64,000 nt of DNA. It comes from Ignavibacteria bacterium (GTDB taxonomy: Bacteria; Bacteroidota; Ignavibacteria; Kapaibacteriales; Kapaibacteriaceae). A model generated the notes under the pieces. That model was not told the DNA's origin, made no database searches, and saw nothing but the letters and a program-made list of their open reading frames with translations. The stretch lies in the NCBI GenBank assembly GCA_013204605.1, contig JABMNI010000056.1, positions 1-64,000 of the forward strand, given 5' to 3'. Below, piece by piece: positions 26,625 to 36,741 of this stretch. The stretch's first letter is position 1; each line of letters starts with the position of its first letter. The translations under genes and the position numbers were made by a program.

Positions 26625-28756
26625 AATTATTAGTCGAACAATATGTTTTCGCGTTTGTTGCTGTGTTTGTTGCTGTGTTTGTTACCGCGTTTCTTTTCGC
26701 TCTCAATATCGCGTCAGCTACCGACACTCGCTCGTTAGTACTCGAAGCTTCCGATGTGGTATCGGTGGTTCCCGGCGCCGGCAATTCGGTGCGTATGATT
26801 ACAAGGGGCTTTAAGGGATTTACTATTGATGCAAAAGGAAACTGGGTTGAGTTTCCGATGAAGATACAAACAGAAGAGACGCGAGTTTTTGTTCGACGCA
26901 TTTTGCACGTTGCGCCAATTGGCGAAAATGTATTGATGGCAGTGGGTCAGGTGATTCATGAGCTGACCAGCGGAGATGCATCTACTTCGATTCTCCGATC
27001 GACCGATGGCGGTGTGAATTGGAAGTCAGTACCACTCGGAAAAGATACATTGGCGTATGCGGATGGATTTAGATTATCGGAAGGCCAACACGTGTTTTTT
27101 CTTGACGGTGTTGGTAGGTATTGGTTTTCGAATGATTTGGGATTGACATGGGGATTCAAATTGTTTCCCAAACAAATTCAGCCCGGTGCCGTTTTGGAGC
27201 TTGACATGGTGAGTCCGCAAATGGGAGTTTGCTTGGACAGATTTCGAGGAGTACATTTCACCGTTGACGCATGGCAGAGTATTATAAAACCCCAGCGAGT
27301 AGAAGACTTAAACTACCCGGTTCAGCCCCTTTTACATAATCAAATTTCGTGGAACAGAGAATTTTTCATGTGGGATAATTCGTTGTACATGACGGACGGT
27401 AGAGATGTGTTTGTGTCGGGAATCGATAAGGTGAATTGGCGAAGATGGGATACAGTATTTCGCGTGGCAATGTGTTCGGATAGATCGGCAATTGTGTATT
27501 TGGATATAGAAGGACGAGTGTGGAGCAAGTTACCCGGAGGTGCAGATCCAGTGCTACTGGCATCGAATGTGTCGTTGTGTAATCTTCTTGATTTTAATCT
27601 CCAATTTGTTAGTGCGTATTCGGCCGATACAGGGCCTCAATTGATACGTAATGGGTCGAGCAATGCGCACCGTCCGTACACTACAGCAAAACCTATTAGT
27701 CCAACCGATCAAATTATAACGTTCAAGTCATCGCAGTGGATGGCAAAGAAAATTAGCACAGATGCAGCAATGGTTGATGTTTATTCCCGCCCACTTCCGA
27801 ATGGGGAATGGATAAGAGATACGGTGTTGCAAATTGGATCGAAAGAAATTTCCAAGCTTGGAAATGATTCGTTGTTGATTGGTGGGGTAGAAAATCAATT
27901 GGTCTACAACGTTAAAACCAGATCGGTGACTCCATACAAAGTGGTAAAGCCCCTTTCAGCATATTTAAAATCTCCAACGGCGAGCATTCGTGTATTGGTT
28001 GCGCGAGATGGTGACGATTCAACGCATGTGAAGTGGTGCGACTATAGGCTGCAAGGAAATTTATTTCGATGTGCGGAAATTGTAGACAGTAGCAAATTTG
28101 GAGTGAAGAGCGAATCGTTCTTCCATGACATCTCGAAAGCACAAATTGATCAGTTTTTGCAAGGTGCAAACGAAGAAAGAAACCGTCCACCTACGGTTAA
28201 AGACATCTCATACTCAGAGAGTGATGTAATAGAAATTAAGACAATGTTGGATACGGTGTTTATGTATGATGCGTATTTGGATACGTTGGATTTATATAGG
28301 ACACCACCCAATGCAGATGTTCATGCCAGATTGTTGAGATCGGATTTTTCGAATATTGTAGAGCGGATTTCGAGGGTATCGGACCAAGAGTTACTGATGG
28401 CCTTGCAATCTTGGCGCAGGTGGCCGACTGATGACGTATCGAAGTATCACATAGAATTTCAAAACCAATCCGGAAATTTGCTGGTAATGAAATTGGAACG
28501 AAACGATGAGGCGCATCCGCCACTCCTGATGCCATGGATACTATCATACGGCAGTAGTAGTTGGCTTTGGTACTCACGAAAAACGGCCGCCTTATATAGT
28601 GAGCTTCTTGCTAAAAAATTGGTTCCTGAATTATTTACCGAAATGAGCCGCACGGCGTGGTATTTTGCGGCTATTGCATCGTACTACGACGCAACGGAAC
28701 GCGGACGTTATCACCGATGGCTATCAAGGAAGGTAGTACCTGAATATGCGGATTAG
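26615..28756 (+). CDS. Secreted BNR/Asp-box repeat protein, related to 6004..8148
   Basis: STDGGVNWKSV, SNDLGLTWGF; similar length and layout. Confidence 0.6.
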   Translation: MQMKLLVEQYVFAFVAVFVAVFVTAFLFALNIASATDTRSLVLEASDVVSVVPGAGNSVRMITRGFKGFTIDAKGNWVEFPMKIQTEETRVFVRRILHVAPIGENVLMAVGQVIHELTSGDASTSILRSTDGGVNWKSVPLGKDTLAYADGFRLSEGQHVFFLDGVGRYWFSNDLGLTWGFKLFPKQIQPGAVLELDMVSPQMGVCLDRFRGVHFTVDAWQSIIKPQRVEDLNYPVQPLLHNQISWNREFFMWDNSLYMTDGRDVFVSGIDKVNWRRWDTVFRVAMCSDRSAIVYLDIEGRVWSKLPGGADPVLLASNVSLCNLLDFNLQFVSAYSADTGPQLIRNGSSNAHRPYTTAKPISPTDQIITFKSSQWMAKKISTDAAMVDVYSRPLPNGEWIRDTVLQIGSKEISKLGNDSLLIGGVENQLVYNVKTRSVTPYKVVKPLSAYLKSPTASIRVLVARDGDDSTHVKWCDYRLQGNLFRCAEIVDSSKFGVKSESFFHDISKAQIDQFLQGANEERNRPPTVKDISYSESDVIEIKTMLDTVFMYDAYLDTLDLYRTPPNADVHARLLRSDFSNIVERISRVSDQELLMALQSWRRWPTDDVSKYHIEFQNQSGNLLVMKLERNDEAHPPLLMPWILSYGSSSWLWYSRKTAALYSELLAKKLVPELFTEMSRTAWYFAAIASYYDATERGRYHRWLSRKVVPEYAD

Positions 28757-30437
28757 GGCAATTCTGTCCATTTATCGCAGTGTATGCATTGCGATATTTA
28801 GTTTGGTTGTTATGGTTGGTGCCACGTACGCTCAGCCAAGAAAGCCTGTTGTTCAGCCTGATGTGACCGTACTAGCGGCGTTGCCTGCCGTTGTAGTTGC
28901 GGATTCTATGCGCTCGGACGCGTTGAGACTTATAGAGCCTACGGCAACTGTGAAAGTTTTCGGTCGCGATATTGTTACGCTTCGCGGCAACATTGCCGGC
29001 GTGGCGCCGAAGCAACGCGCCTCGGTTGCAGCGGATAGGATTGTTCATGCGCTCGAGAATATGCCTACCGGTGTGGTGAGTACGAAAATTGTTTCAGACG
29101 GCGAAAGCGTTTTTATCGACAACACTCTTGTAGTGTTTCTTGCAAACAGTGACGTAGATGTTTCTTCTGGAGAGTCGCTCCATTTTCTTACGCAACGCAC
29201 TTCCGAGCAACTCCAATTGTTAGTGGTCGAGTATCAAGAACAACGGAGTTTACCTGACATACTTTTGGCAATTGGGCTTACAATTCTAGCAACCGTAGCG
29301 TTTATAATTCTACTAAGAGTATTGTTCATGGCCCGGGGTGTGGTTGTGAAGCGAGTTATGCACTCGGTGAATCAGCGTGTAAAGGTTGCGCACATGCGCG
29401 ACCTTATGTCGACGTCGAAAATGCTCCCCATGGTGCTTGCCAGATTAGTGTCGATATCTGCCTACGCAGCTAGCGCTGTGATGTCATACATATACGCAAC
29501 GTTTGTGCTAAACAGATTTCCTATTACCCGGCCTTGGGGCGAGGGAATGAGTGATGCAATTATAGATGTAATTGGAGTAATAGTATCGTCGATAATTGCA
29601 GCTGTTCCAAATCTCGCCTTCGTGGTTGTGATAATTATTGTGGCAAGATTCACACAAAGATTTGTAGCAAAGGTGTTCGACAAAATAGAAGACGGCACGA
29701 TACAGATTTCAATGATTAGTGTCGAAACAATTACACCTACACGCAGAATTACCGCCGTTCTAATTTGGCTTTTTGCTATCGCCGTTATTTACCCCTTTCT
29801 TCCTGGTGCGCAAAGCGATGCGTTTAAAGGCGTGAGTGTTTTGTTTGGCTTAATGATTTCGTTGGGTGCAAGTGGAATTGTTGGGCAGGGAATGTCGGGT
29901 TTAATCTTACTGTACCTGCGTACTGTTCGTACCGGCGAACTCATTACCGTAGGCGAGATAACGGGTACCGTTTTGAAGATTGGTTTCTTCAATACTCGAA
30001 TTCAAACTTCATTTCGCGAAGAAGTTACGTTAGCAAATTCGGTGCTGATGAATTCAACTATCATTAATCACAGCCGTTTTCAAGAAGGTCAAGTTGCACA
30101 CACAACGGCAGTGACCATAGGATATGACACACCGTGGCGTCAGGTACATGAAATGTTACATCAGGCAGCTGTAGATTGTGAGCTAGTATCCACTGAGCCC
30201 CCTCCCAGCATTGCTCAAACATCACTGCGGGATTTTTATGTTGAGTATAAAATGACGGTATTGCTTATCGATCCGCTGCAACGGTTGGAGGCGATAACGC
30301 AACTCCACGGAAAAATTCAAGACGTGTTTAATCGCAATGGTGTACAAATCATGAGTCCGAATTACATTGCCGACCCCGCTTCAAACAAAATAGTTCCACC
30401 ACCAGCATGGAATCCGGGATTAAAAAGTTCGGAGTAA
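28746..30437 (+). CDS. MscS-family mechanosensitive channel
   Basis: SLGASGIVGQGMSGLILLYLRTVRTGELITVGEITGTVLKIGFFNTRIQT. Confidence 0.88.
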   Translation: MRIRAILSIYRSVCIAIFSLVVMVGATYAQPRKPVVQPDVTVLAALPAVVVADSMRSDALRLIEPTATVKVFGRDIVTLRGNIAGVAPKQRASVAADRIVHALENMPTGVVSTKIVSDGESVFIDNTLVVFLANSDVDVSSGESLHFLTQRTSEQLQLLVVEYQEQRSLPDILLAIGLTILATVAFIILLRVLFMARGVVVKRVMHSVNQRVKVAHMRDLMSTSKMLPMVLARLVSISAYAASAVMSYIYATFVLNRFPITRPWGEGMSDAIIDVIGVIVSSIIAAVPNLAFVVVIIIVARFTQRFVAKVFDKIEDGTIQISMISVETITPTRRITAVLIWLFAIAVIYPFLPGAQSDAFKGVSVLFGLMISLGASGIVGQGMSGLILLYLRTVRTGELITVGEITGTVLKIGFFNTRIQTSFREEVTLANSVLMNSTIINHSRFQEGQVAHTTAVTIGYDTPWRQVHEMLHQAAVDCELVSTEPPPSIAQTSLRDFYVEYKMTVLLIDPLQRLEAITQLHGKIQDVFNRNGVQIMSPNYIADPASNKIVPPPAWNPGLKSSE

Positions 30438-31297
30438 TATTTTTCCTTTTGTTTGCGCTTGAGTGCTCGGCGCAAAAAATGCATCCGCCAATTATTAACG
30501 TGCGTCATGCTACAGCAGAGTTTATTTGCGACGATTACAATCCGTGGTTTGTAGTGAAGGGTGTTCGAGTTTCCGGCAAATACGATACGTTAAAAGCCGT
30601 TGTGCAAACTTCTACAATTCGCAGCGTGGGCCAAGACTACAACCGGTTCAAAGCTGTTGTTGATTCGATAGTTGATATCGGCGAGGTGCCCGACTCATTA
30701 ATCATGGCCATCACTGGTAGCTCCACGCACGAGCTCGCAATATTTATGCACCTCGATGGAAAGGGGCTTCCCCTGCCCGCCGATAGTGTGCGCGGCGCCG
30801 CCCGCTTGACAGTGAGTGCCGCATTTTGGAATGGCACTGATTGGGTTGGTACCACCAGTGAGGTTTTTCAAGCGCACGTTATGAACGTCCCCATTGCCAA
30901 ACCCCGCGTGCGAATGCCCGCTGATAAAAACGTGAAAATTGTGAACGCCGCCGATCCCACATTCAGTGTTAAGGGGCTAGTTGTTTCGGTGCCCGAAGCT
31001 GCAATTGTGGATGGTGTGCGAGACACGCGAGATTGCCAATTGGATGCCGTTGAAGTTGTGGTATCATCAGTAAAACTTAAGGACGGATTAAATCAAAGAT
31101 TCTCCGTTAACGCCGTATACTCACTCACCGAGCAAGGCGTCCCGGAATTGTTGTGCCGAATAATTGCACCCATCCTCCCATTTCAACAAGGAACCTTAAG
31201 CGGCACTGTCACGTTCTCTATAAAGTCGAGATTGCTCTACCGCGGCGTACCAGGTCCGCACCGCACGGTTCCGCTAACGATAAACATCAATGGCTAG
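30407..31297 (+). CDS. Secreted hypothetical protein
   Basis: Signal peptide FFLLFALECSA; overlaps the MscS gene. Confidence 0.6.
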   Translation: MESGIKKFGVIFFLLFALECSAQKMHPPIINVRHATAEFICDDYNPWFVVKGVRVSGKYDTLKAVVQTSTIRSVGQDYNRFKAVVDSIVDIGEVPDSLIMAITGSSTHELAIFMHLDGKGLPLPADSVRGAARLTVSAAFWNGTDWVGTTSEVFQAHVMNVPIAKPRVRMPADKNVKIVNAADPTFSVKGLVVSVPEAAIVDGVRDTRDCQLDAVEVVVSSVKLKDGLNQRFSVNAVYSLTEQGVPELLCRIIAPILPFQQGTLSGTVTFSIKSRLLYRGVPGPHRTVPLTINING

Positions 31298-31427
31298 TGA
31301 AGCCCAATGTGGAAATGTGGAAATTTGAGAATGCCAATGCCAAACAACAATTAATAATTGTTAATTGCAAATTGCTAATTGAATTAATTCCGTTAGTTTT
31401 GTATTGATAGACTTTCGCTTTAGAACA

Positions 31428-31742
31428 ATGCCCTCGCTAATTACCATACTTCTCGTAATACTTACAACAGCCGGATGCATTTCAGCTGCGGTAGGAACGG
31501 GTACACAGAAGAGTGGTAAGACAACGTTTACAACACAGAACGTTAAGCACCGCCCTTCTGTGGCCGAAGCTGAACAAACAGAAATTGAGTTAGAGCGTTT
31601 AAAGTGCTTGTCAACTCGTGTTATTGCAGAGTTCATTTTAACTGAAAATGTAAAAGTAGTTTGTACCGCTGAGTACAACTCGGAAGTAAGCGCAGCACTG
31701 CACGACGTGTATTTTGCTAGGCTTCATACCCTCCTCATATAG
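31428..31742 (+). CDS. Small lipoprotein-like hypothetical
   Basis: Lipobox-like LTTAGC. Confidence 0.5.
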   Translation: MPSLITILLVILTTAGCISAAVGTGTQKSGKTTFTTQNVKHRPSVAEAEQTEIELERLKCLSTRVIAEFILTENVKVVCTAEYNSEVSAALHDVYFARLHTLLI

Positions 31743-31776
31743 ACTGAAGTAATAGCCCAGTCTGCAGCCACGCTGC

Positions 31777-33735
31777 TTGCTTGACAAACTCAAGCCTCCC
31801 AAAATATTAACATTTCAAATCTGGATCTTTATGTCAATGAAGTTCGGCTTCATAGTAGCCGTTGCATTCTCCATTGTTCTAGCCGTTATTACCTCCGTTT
31901 GGGTAATGCCCGCATTTAGTGGGGTTACTACGCTGACGGTTACGATTGGAAATCTGGTGTTGCATGCCGATGCTATTTCCGCTGGCATGACGCTACTCAT
32001 CAACACAGGCGTAATCCTCGGCGCACTGTATGGCGTGCTCTACCTAGCCCCTTACAAAAACAAATCCGGTACCGAAGTTTTCATTCATGCGGCGTCGTTT
32101 TTTGCGCTGCACATTTCCATGCTTTTTGTGGTGTATATGCGCGACGTGGTAAGCCTGCTGATTTGGTGGGAGGTGATGTCGGTATCGTCGTTCTTCCTGG
32201 TACTGTTCGACGGTCACCGCGCCAAGGTCCGCGAAGCCGCCATTTCGTACATCGTTCAAATGCACGTGGGTGCAGCCTGTATTTTGGCAGGGGGCTCTGT
32301 GTTGTTTGCAACTACGGGCAGTTGGGAGTTTTCGGCAATTCAAACGCTGGCGGTTGGGAGTGAAGCGTGGTGGTGGGTGTTCGGACTCATGATTACGGGT
32401 TTTTCTATGAAGGCGGGTCTTGTGCCGTTGCATTCGTGGTTGCCCAATGCGCACCCCGCAGCCCCCTCGCATGTGTCGGGCGTGATGTCGGGCGTGATGA
32501 TCAAGCTCGGGATTTACGGAATTGTTCGAATGCTATGGCTGAGCAATTCGCCCTCGGAATCGCTTGGTATGGTGCTGCTTGTGGCTGGTGCCGTTACTGC
32601 CGTGTATGGAATTTTAAAAGCAACCGTGCAGACAGATTTGAAGCGTTTGTTGGCGTATTCGAGCATCGAAAACATGGGACTTTTAGTGATGAGTATTGGT
32701 ATGGCCGAAGTTGCAACAGCGCTCAACTCGCCGGTAGTGGCAGCGTTTGCATGGTGCGCCGTAGTGCTACATGCGGTGGTGCACATGCTGGCAAAGACAA
32801 TGTTGTTTCAGGGTGCAGGAAATATTTATGCAGCAACGCACTCCAGAAATTTGAACGACCTTGGTGGACTGGTGCACCGAATGCCGAAGACCGTTCTACT
32901 TATCACAGTTTCGGGAATTGTGATATGCGGTCTGCCGCCCTTTGGAGCCTTCGCATCGGAATTCCTGATGTACAGCGCCGGTATTCGCGGAATGTGGATT
33001 GAAAATGTTTCGAGTAGCATTGTCTATTTAGCTGCTGTTGTTGCTATGTGCGTGGCAGGGGGCTTGGCAATAATTGCTTTCACAAAGGCAATTGGTATTG
33101 GACTACTTGGCACTGCACGCACTCCGCAGGCACTACATGCAGAAGAGCGGTCCAAGCTTATGCTGATGCCGCAATACCTAGCACTAATTTTTGTTGTAGC
33201 CATCGCGGTGTATCCGCAAGGAATTGTTGATGCTACGTACGGAGTGCTTTCGAATCTTTCCGGTGGACTTGATCTAACAGGCGCAAGAGCATCGTTAGTA
33301 AATATTGGACAGGTGAACATTGTGCTGTTGTTGGGAACGACGATAGTGTTTGGCTTGCGCCGCATTGCGCGCAGCAACACCATCATCGAACGAGGTCCAA
33401 CATGGGGCTGCGGCTTCACCGCCGGCGATTCGCGCGTGCAGTACACGGCTACTACCTATGGTGACAGCATCAATGAAATTGCCGGCGGGAAAATTGGAAT
33501 TGTGCACGATTATCATGCGCTGAATTCCGAAGATGTTTTTCCGCGCACTAGGTGGTATACCTCGCACGAAGTTGATATCGTAGAACTCTCCGTTGTCAAA
33601 AAAATCACACATGCCATTAGCCGAGGAATTCAGCGAATAGCAATTGTACAAACCGGCAGCATCCGCGCCTACATCTCTTATGCGTTTGTTTTCATTCTTG
33701 GAATTGCGCTGCTAACTGTGATGGGGGCTTTATGA
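31777..33735 (+). CDS. Proton-translocating NuoL/N/HyfB-like subunit
   Basis: KAGLVPLHSWLPNAHPAAPSHVSGVMSGVMIKLGIYGIVR. Confidence 0.9.
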   Translation: MLDKLKPPKILTFQIWIFMSMKFGFIVAVAFSIVLAVITSVWVMPAFSGVTTLTVTIGNLVLHADAISAGMTLLINTGVILGALYGVLYLAPYKNKSGTEVFIHAASFFALHISMLFVVYMRDVVSLLIWWEVMSVSSFFLVLFDGHRAKVREAAISYIVQMHVGAACILAGGSVLFATTGSWEFSAIQTLAVGSEAWWWVFGLMITGFSMKAGLVPLHSWLPNAHPAAPSHVSGVMSGVMIKLGIYGIVRMLWLSNSPSESLGMVLLVAGAVTAVYGILKATVQTDLKRLLAYSSIENMGLLVMSIGMAEVATALNSPVVAAFAWCAVVLHAVVHMLAKTMLFQGAGNIYAATHSRNLNDLGGLVHRMPKTVLLITVSGIVICGLPPFGAFASEFLMYSAGIRGMWIENVSSSIVYLAAVVAMCVAGGLAIIAFTKAIGIGLLGTARTPQALHAEERSKLMLMPQYLALIFVVAIAVYPQGIVDATYGVLSNLSGGLDLTGARASLVNIGQVNIVLLLGTTIVFGLRRIARSNTIIERGPTWGCGFTAGDSRVQYTATTYGDSINEIAGGKIGIVHDYHALNSEDVFPRTRWYTSHEVDIVELSVVKKITHAISRGIQRIAIVQTGSIRAYISYAFVFILGIALLTVMGAL

Positions 33736-34643
33736 TAACTGTAATTGTGGTATGTGTGTTCGGATTGGTTTTTCTTGGAATAATCAATCGCGCAAAAAGT
33801 GTATTTGGTGGTCGTATTGGTCCTCGTGCTGTTCAGAGTATTTGGGATGTGGTACGGCTGTTCAAAAAGGGAAGTGTGATTAGCACCACCACCAGTTCCA
33901 TATTCCAGTTAGCCCCCTCCATTTCGTTTGTGTGTGTGATTGTCGCTACGCTGCTTATACCGTTTGGACCCTATCCTGCGGTGATGCATTTCGATTACGA
34001 CGTGGTGCTGTTTGCCTACGTGCTTGCGCTGTCGAGATTCGTGATGATTATTGCTGCGCTTGATACGGGTAGTCCGTTTCAGGGCATGGGTGCAAATCGC
34101 GAGGGTCTGTACGGCATGCTGGTCGAGCCGGCATTCTTTGTGCTTTTTGGATCGCTATCGTTGTTTACCGGTCACACCTCATTCACCGACATGTTCCGTG
34201 AGTTGCATCTAGGTGGGGGAGTATCATACATGATGGCCGGACTTGCAGCCTACATTGTAATACAAACGGCAATGATCGAGAGCAGTCGGTTACCGGTTGA
34301 CGATCCAAAAACTCACCTCGAGTTGACGATGATTCATGAGGTGATGATTCTTGATCACAGCGGATTCGATCTTGGATTAATCACGGTAACTAGCGGATTA
34401 AAATTTGCCATGTACGGCGTGATGCTCACCAACTTCTTTTTGCCTCATAACGTGTGGCTTCCCATTGCGCTTGCAATTGGAATTGTTGTGCAGTTCGCAT
34501 TTGCAATTACTGCCGGTGGCTTGGAATCATTCCGCGCCCGATTTAAAATGACCCGAAATCCGCAGTTCATTATTACGCTCACCTCGATTGCCATGCTGGT
34601 GTATTTCAGCGTGTTAATTCTTATGCACAAGATTGGAATGTGA
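33732..34643 (+). CDS. NuoH/HyfC-like membrane subunit
   Basis: GRIGPRAVQSIWDVVRLFKK, ESSRLPVDDPKTHLELTMIHE. Confidence 0.9.
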   Translation: MITVIVVCVFGLVFLGIINRAKSVFGGRIGPRAVQSIWDVVRLFKKGSVISTTTSSIFQLAPSISFVCVIVATLLIPFGPYPAVMHFDYDVVLFAYVLALSRFVMIIAALDTGSPFQGMGANREGLYGMLVEPAFFVLFGSLSLFTGHTSFTDMFRELHLGGGVSYMMAGLAAYIVIQTAMIESSRLPVDDPKTHLELTMIHEVMILDHSGFDLGLITVTSGLKFAMYGVMLTNFFLPHNVWLPIALAIGIVVQFAFAITAGGLESFRARFKMTRNPQFIITLTSIAMLVYFSVLILMHKIGM

Positions 34644-35274
34644 TATGATTAGTGTAATGATTCTGCTCTTCGTTATCACACTGGTGTACATAGCCGTGTC
34701 TGACAGACTAGTCTCCATGGTACGGCTGCTTTCCTTGCAAGGTGTGTTATTGTTTGTTGTTGCAATTCTAGAATTGCACAAGGTAGATGCCCTAAACTTC
34801 GGCTTCATTATCGCCGAAACGTTGTTGGTGAAAGGCGTTGTACTACCGTACTTGCTTTTTCGAACCATAAAGAAAAACAAACTAGAGCGAGAAACAAATC
34901 TCACTGTGTCACCCATACTGTCACTCATCATTGTATCTGGTTTTGTGTTTGGCAGTTTTCTAATGGGGTTCACCTTGCACGATCATCACATCAAGGTTGG
35001 GTATTTCACGGCTTCGGTGTCGGCGCTACTCACCGGACTCTTCATTGTGGTGGCGCGTCAAAAAATTGTGACTCATGTAATGGGCTATCTGGTTCTCGAG
35101 AATGGAATATTTCTACTCTCGCTTGCCGTTGGAAATGAAATGCCCCTTGCCGTAAATACTGCAATCTTACTCGATCTTCTCTCCAGCGTGTTGCTGTTAG
35201 CGTTCCTCGTTGACGCTGTAGGCAAGACGTTCAAAACAACTGATGTGCACGAACTAAACGAATTGACAGATTAA
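34633..35274 (+). CDS. HyfE-like membrane subunit
   Basis: Order, hydrophobicity, AETLLVKGVVLPYLLFR. Confidence 0.8.
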   Translation: MECDMISVMILLFVITLVYIAVSDRLVSMVRLLSLQGVLLFVVAILELHKVDALNFGFIIAETLLVKGVVLPYLLFRTIKKNKLERETNLTVSPILSLIIVSGFVFGSFLMGFTLHDHHIKVGYFTASVSALLTGLFIVVARQKIVTHVMGYLVLENGIFLLSLAVGNEMPLAVNTAILLDLLSSVLLLAFLVDAVGKTFKTTDVHELNELTD

Positions 35275-35276
35275 GA

Positions 35277-36713
35277 ATGATGAACTTGAATATTCCTATA
35301 CTAGTATTGCTGGGATCCGCTGCGCTAGCCGTAAGCATGTATTTCACCCGGTCCGTGCTTATACAGCGGGTTCTGGCAGTACTACATATTTCCACTTTGG
35401 CATTTTTTACTGTACACGAATTTGGTAGTCTTAACCAAATCGAATCTGTGTACCTAAAAGCCGATGCTATGGCCGTCCTTTTTCTGGCGGTACTCACCAT
35501 TATTGGAGCCTGTGCCTACTTTTACAGCTTCATTTATACCAAGCAAAGGGGCGATGCGCCACAACGCGCTGCTTCGCACCATGCAGCCCTAATTCTGTTC
35601 CTCACCATGTTGGCGGGAGTGTACGTTTCGCGTCATATTGGTATGGTGTGGGCATTTCTTGAAGCCTCTACGTTAACGGCCGCATTACTTATCTATCACA
35701 ACCGAACTAAGCATAGCATCGAAGCAACATGGAAGTATGTGTTTGTGTGCTCGATTGGAATTGCAATTGCCTTTGCAGGAATCTTGGTTTTGAGTATTGC
35801 CGGCGAATCCAAAGAAGTGCACGACCTGAGCTTTGAAATTCTGACGAAAAATGCGCACCTAATGGATCCGAAGTGGTTGAAAATATCCTTCTTGTTTATG
35901 CTAACTGGCTTTAGTGTTAAGATGGGTGTGGTGCCGTTGTTTAACGTAGATATCGACGCCAAGGATGGCGGTCCCAGCCATGTAGCGGCTTTGTTATCAT
36001 CAGTATTGATGATAGCGGGCTTTGTGGCTATCTACAGAGTGTATTCTGTTTTCTCTACTACGAGTATCCGACACTGGATGGACACCGTGCTCATGATTTG
36101 CGGTATACTTTCTATAGTGTTTGCCACAGGTTACATTTTGAAAACGAAGAATTTAAAGCGCCTTCTGGCATACTCTAGCCTTGAACACGCCGGCATAGTG
36201 TTGATAGCCATCGCCACGGGTGCGTGGTATGCGGCAGTGTTGCACGTTATTCTGCATGCGTTTGCAAAGTCGGCAATGTTCTTTCAGTACGCCCACTTCT
36301 TCCGTCTTTTCAAAAACAAAAACCTCGATACAAAATCGAACTACATTCAAACCCATCCATGGGGTGCCGGTGTGTTTGTGTTGGGCGTAATCGCATTGTG
36401 TGCGTTGCCACCTATGGGAACATTTATGAGTGAGTTGTACACGTTTCAGTATTTGTTGGCCGGACCATTTTGGTGGACAGCACCTGTAATATTTATTCTG
36501 ATGGCCGTTTTGGTTTGGGCTATTGGCAGTCACTTTTTTGGCATACTGTACAACAAAAACGAAGCCGAGGCACATCCCACATCGCATCTTTCTAACCGCG
36601 TAATGAATTGGGAGACTCTACCGCAATACATTCTTTTACTCGCGGTGCTGTGGCTTGGCTTCCTTGCCCCGCATTCCGTTATTGATTTTATCAACAATGC
36701 AGCTCATCTGTAA
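35277..36713 (+). CDS. NuoN/L / HyfF-like antiporter subunit
   Basis: KMGVVPLFNVDIDAKDGGPSHVAALLSSVLM, LKRLLAYSSLEHAG. Confidence 0.88.
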   Translation: MMNLNIPILVLLGSAALAVSMYFTRSVLIQRVLAVLHISTLAFFTVHEFGSLNQIESVYLKADAMAVLFLAVLTIIGACAYFYSFIYTKQRGDAPQRAASHHAALILFLTMLAGVYVSRHIGMVWAFLEASTLTAALLIYHNRTKHSIEATWKYVFVCSIGIAIAFAGILVLSIAGESKEVHDLSFEILTKNAHLMDPKWLKISFLFMLTGFSVKMGVVPLFNVDIDAKDGGPSHVAALLSSVLMIAGFVAIYRVYSVFSTTSIRHWMDTVLMICGILSIVFATGYILKTKNLKRLLAYSSLEHAGIVLIAIATGAWYAAVLHVILHAFAKSAMFFQYAHFFRLFKNKNLDTKSNYIQTHPWGAGVFVLGVIALCALPPMGTFMSELYTFQYLLAGPFWWTAPVIFILMAVLVWAIGSHFFGILYNKNEAEAHPTSHLSNRVMNWETLPQYILLLAVLWLGFLAPHSVIDFINNAAHL

Positions 36714-36741
36714 CACAAATAGTGAAGCTAACTTTTAACAC

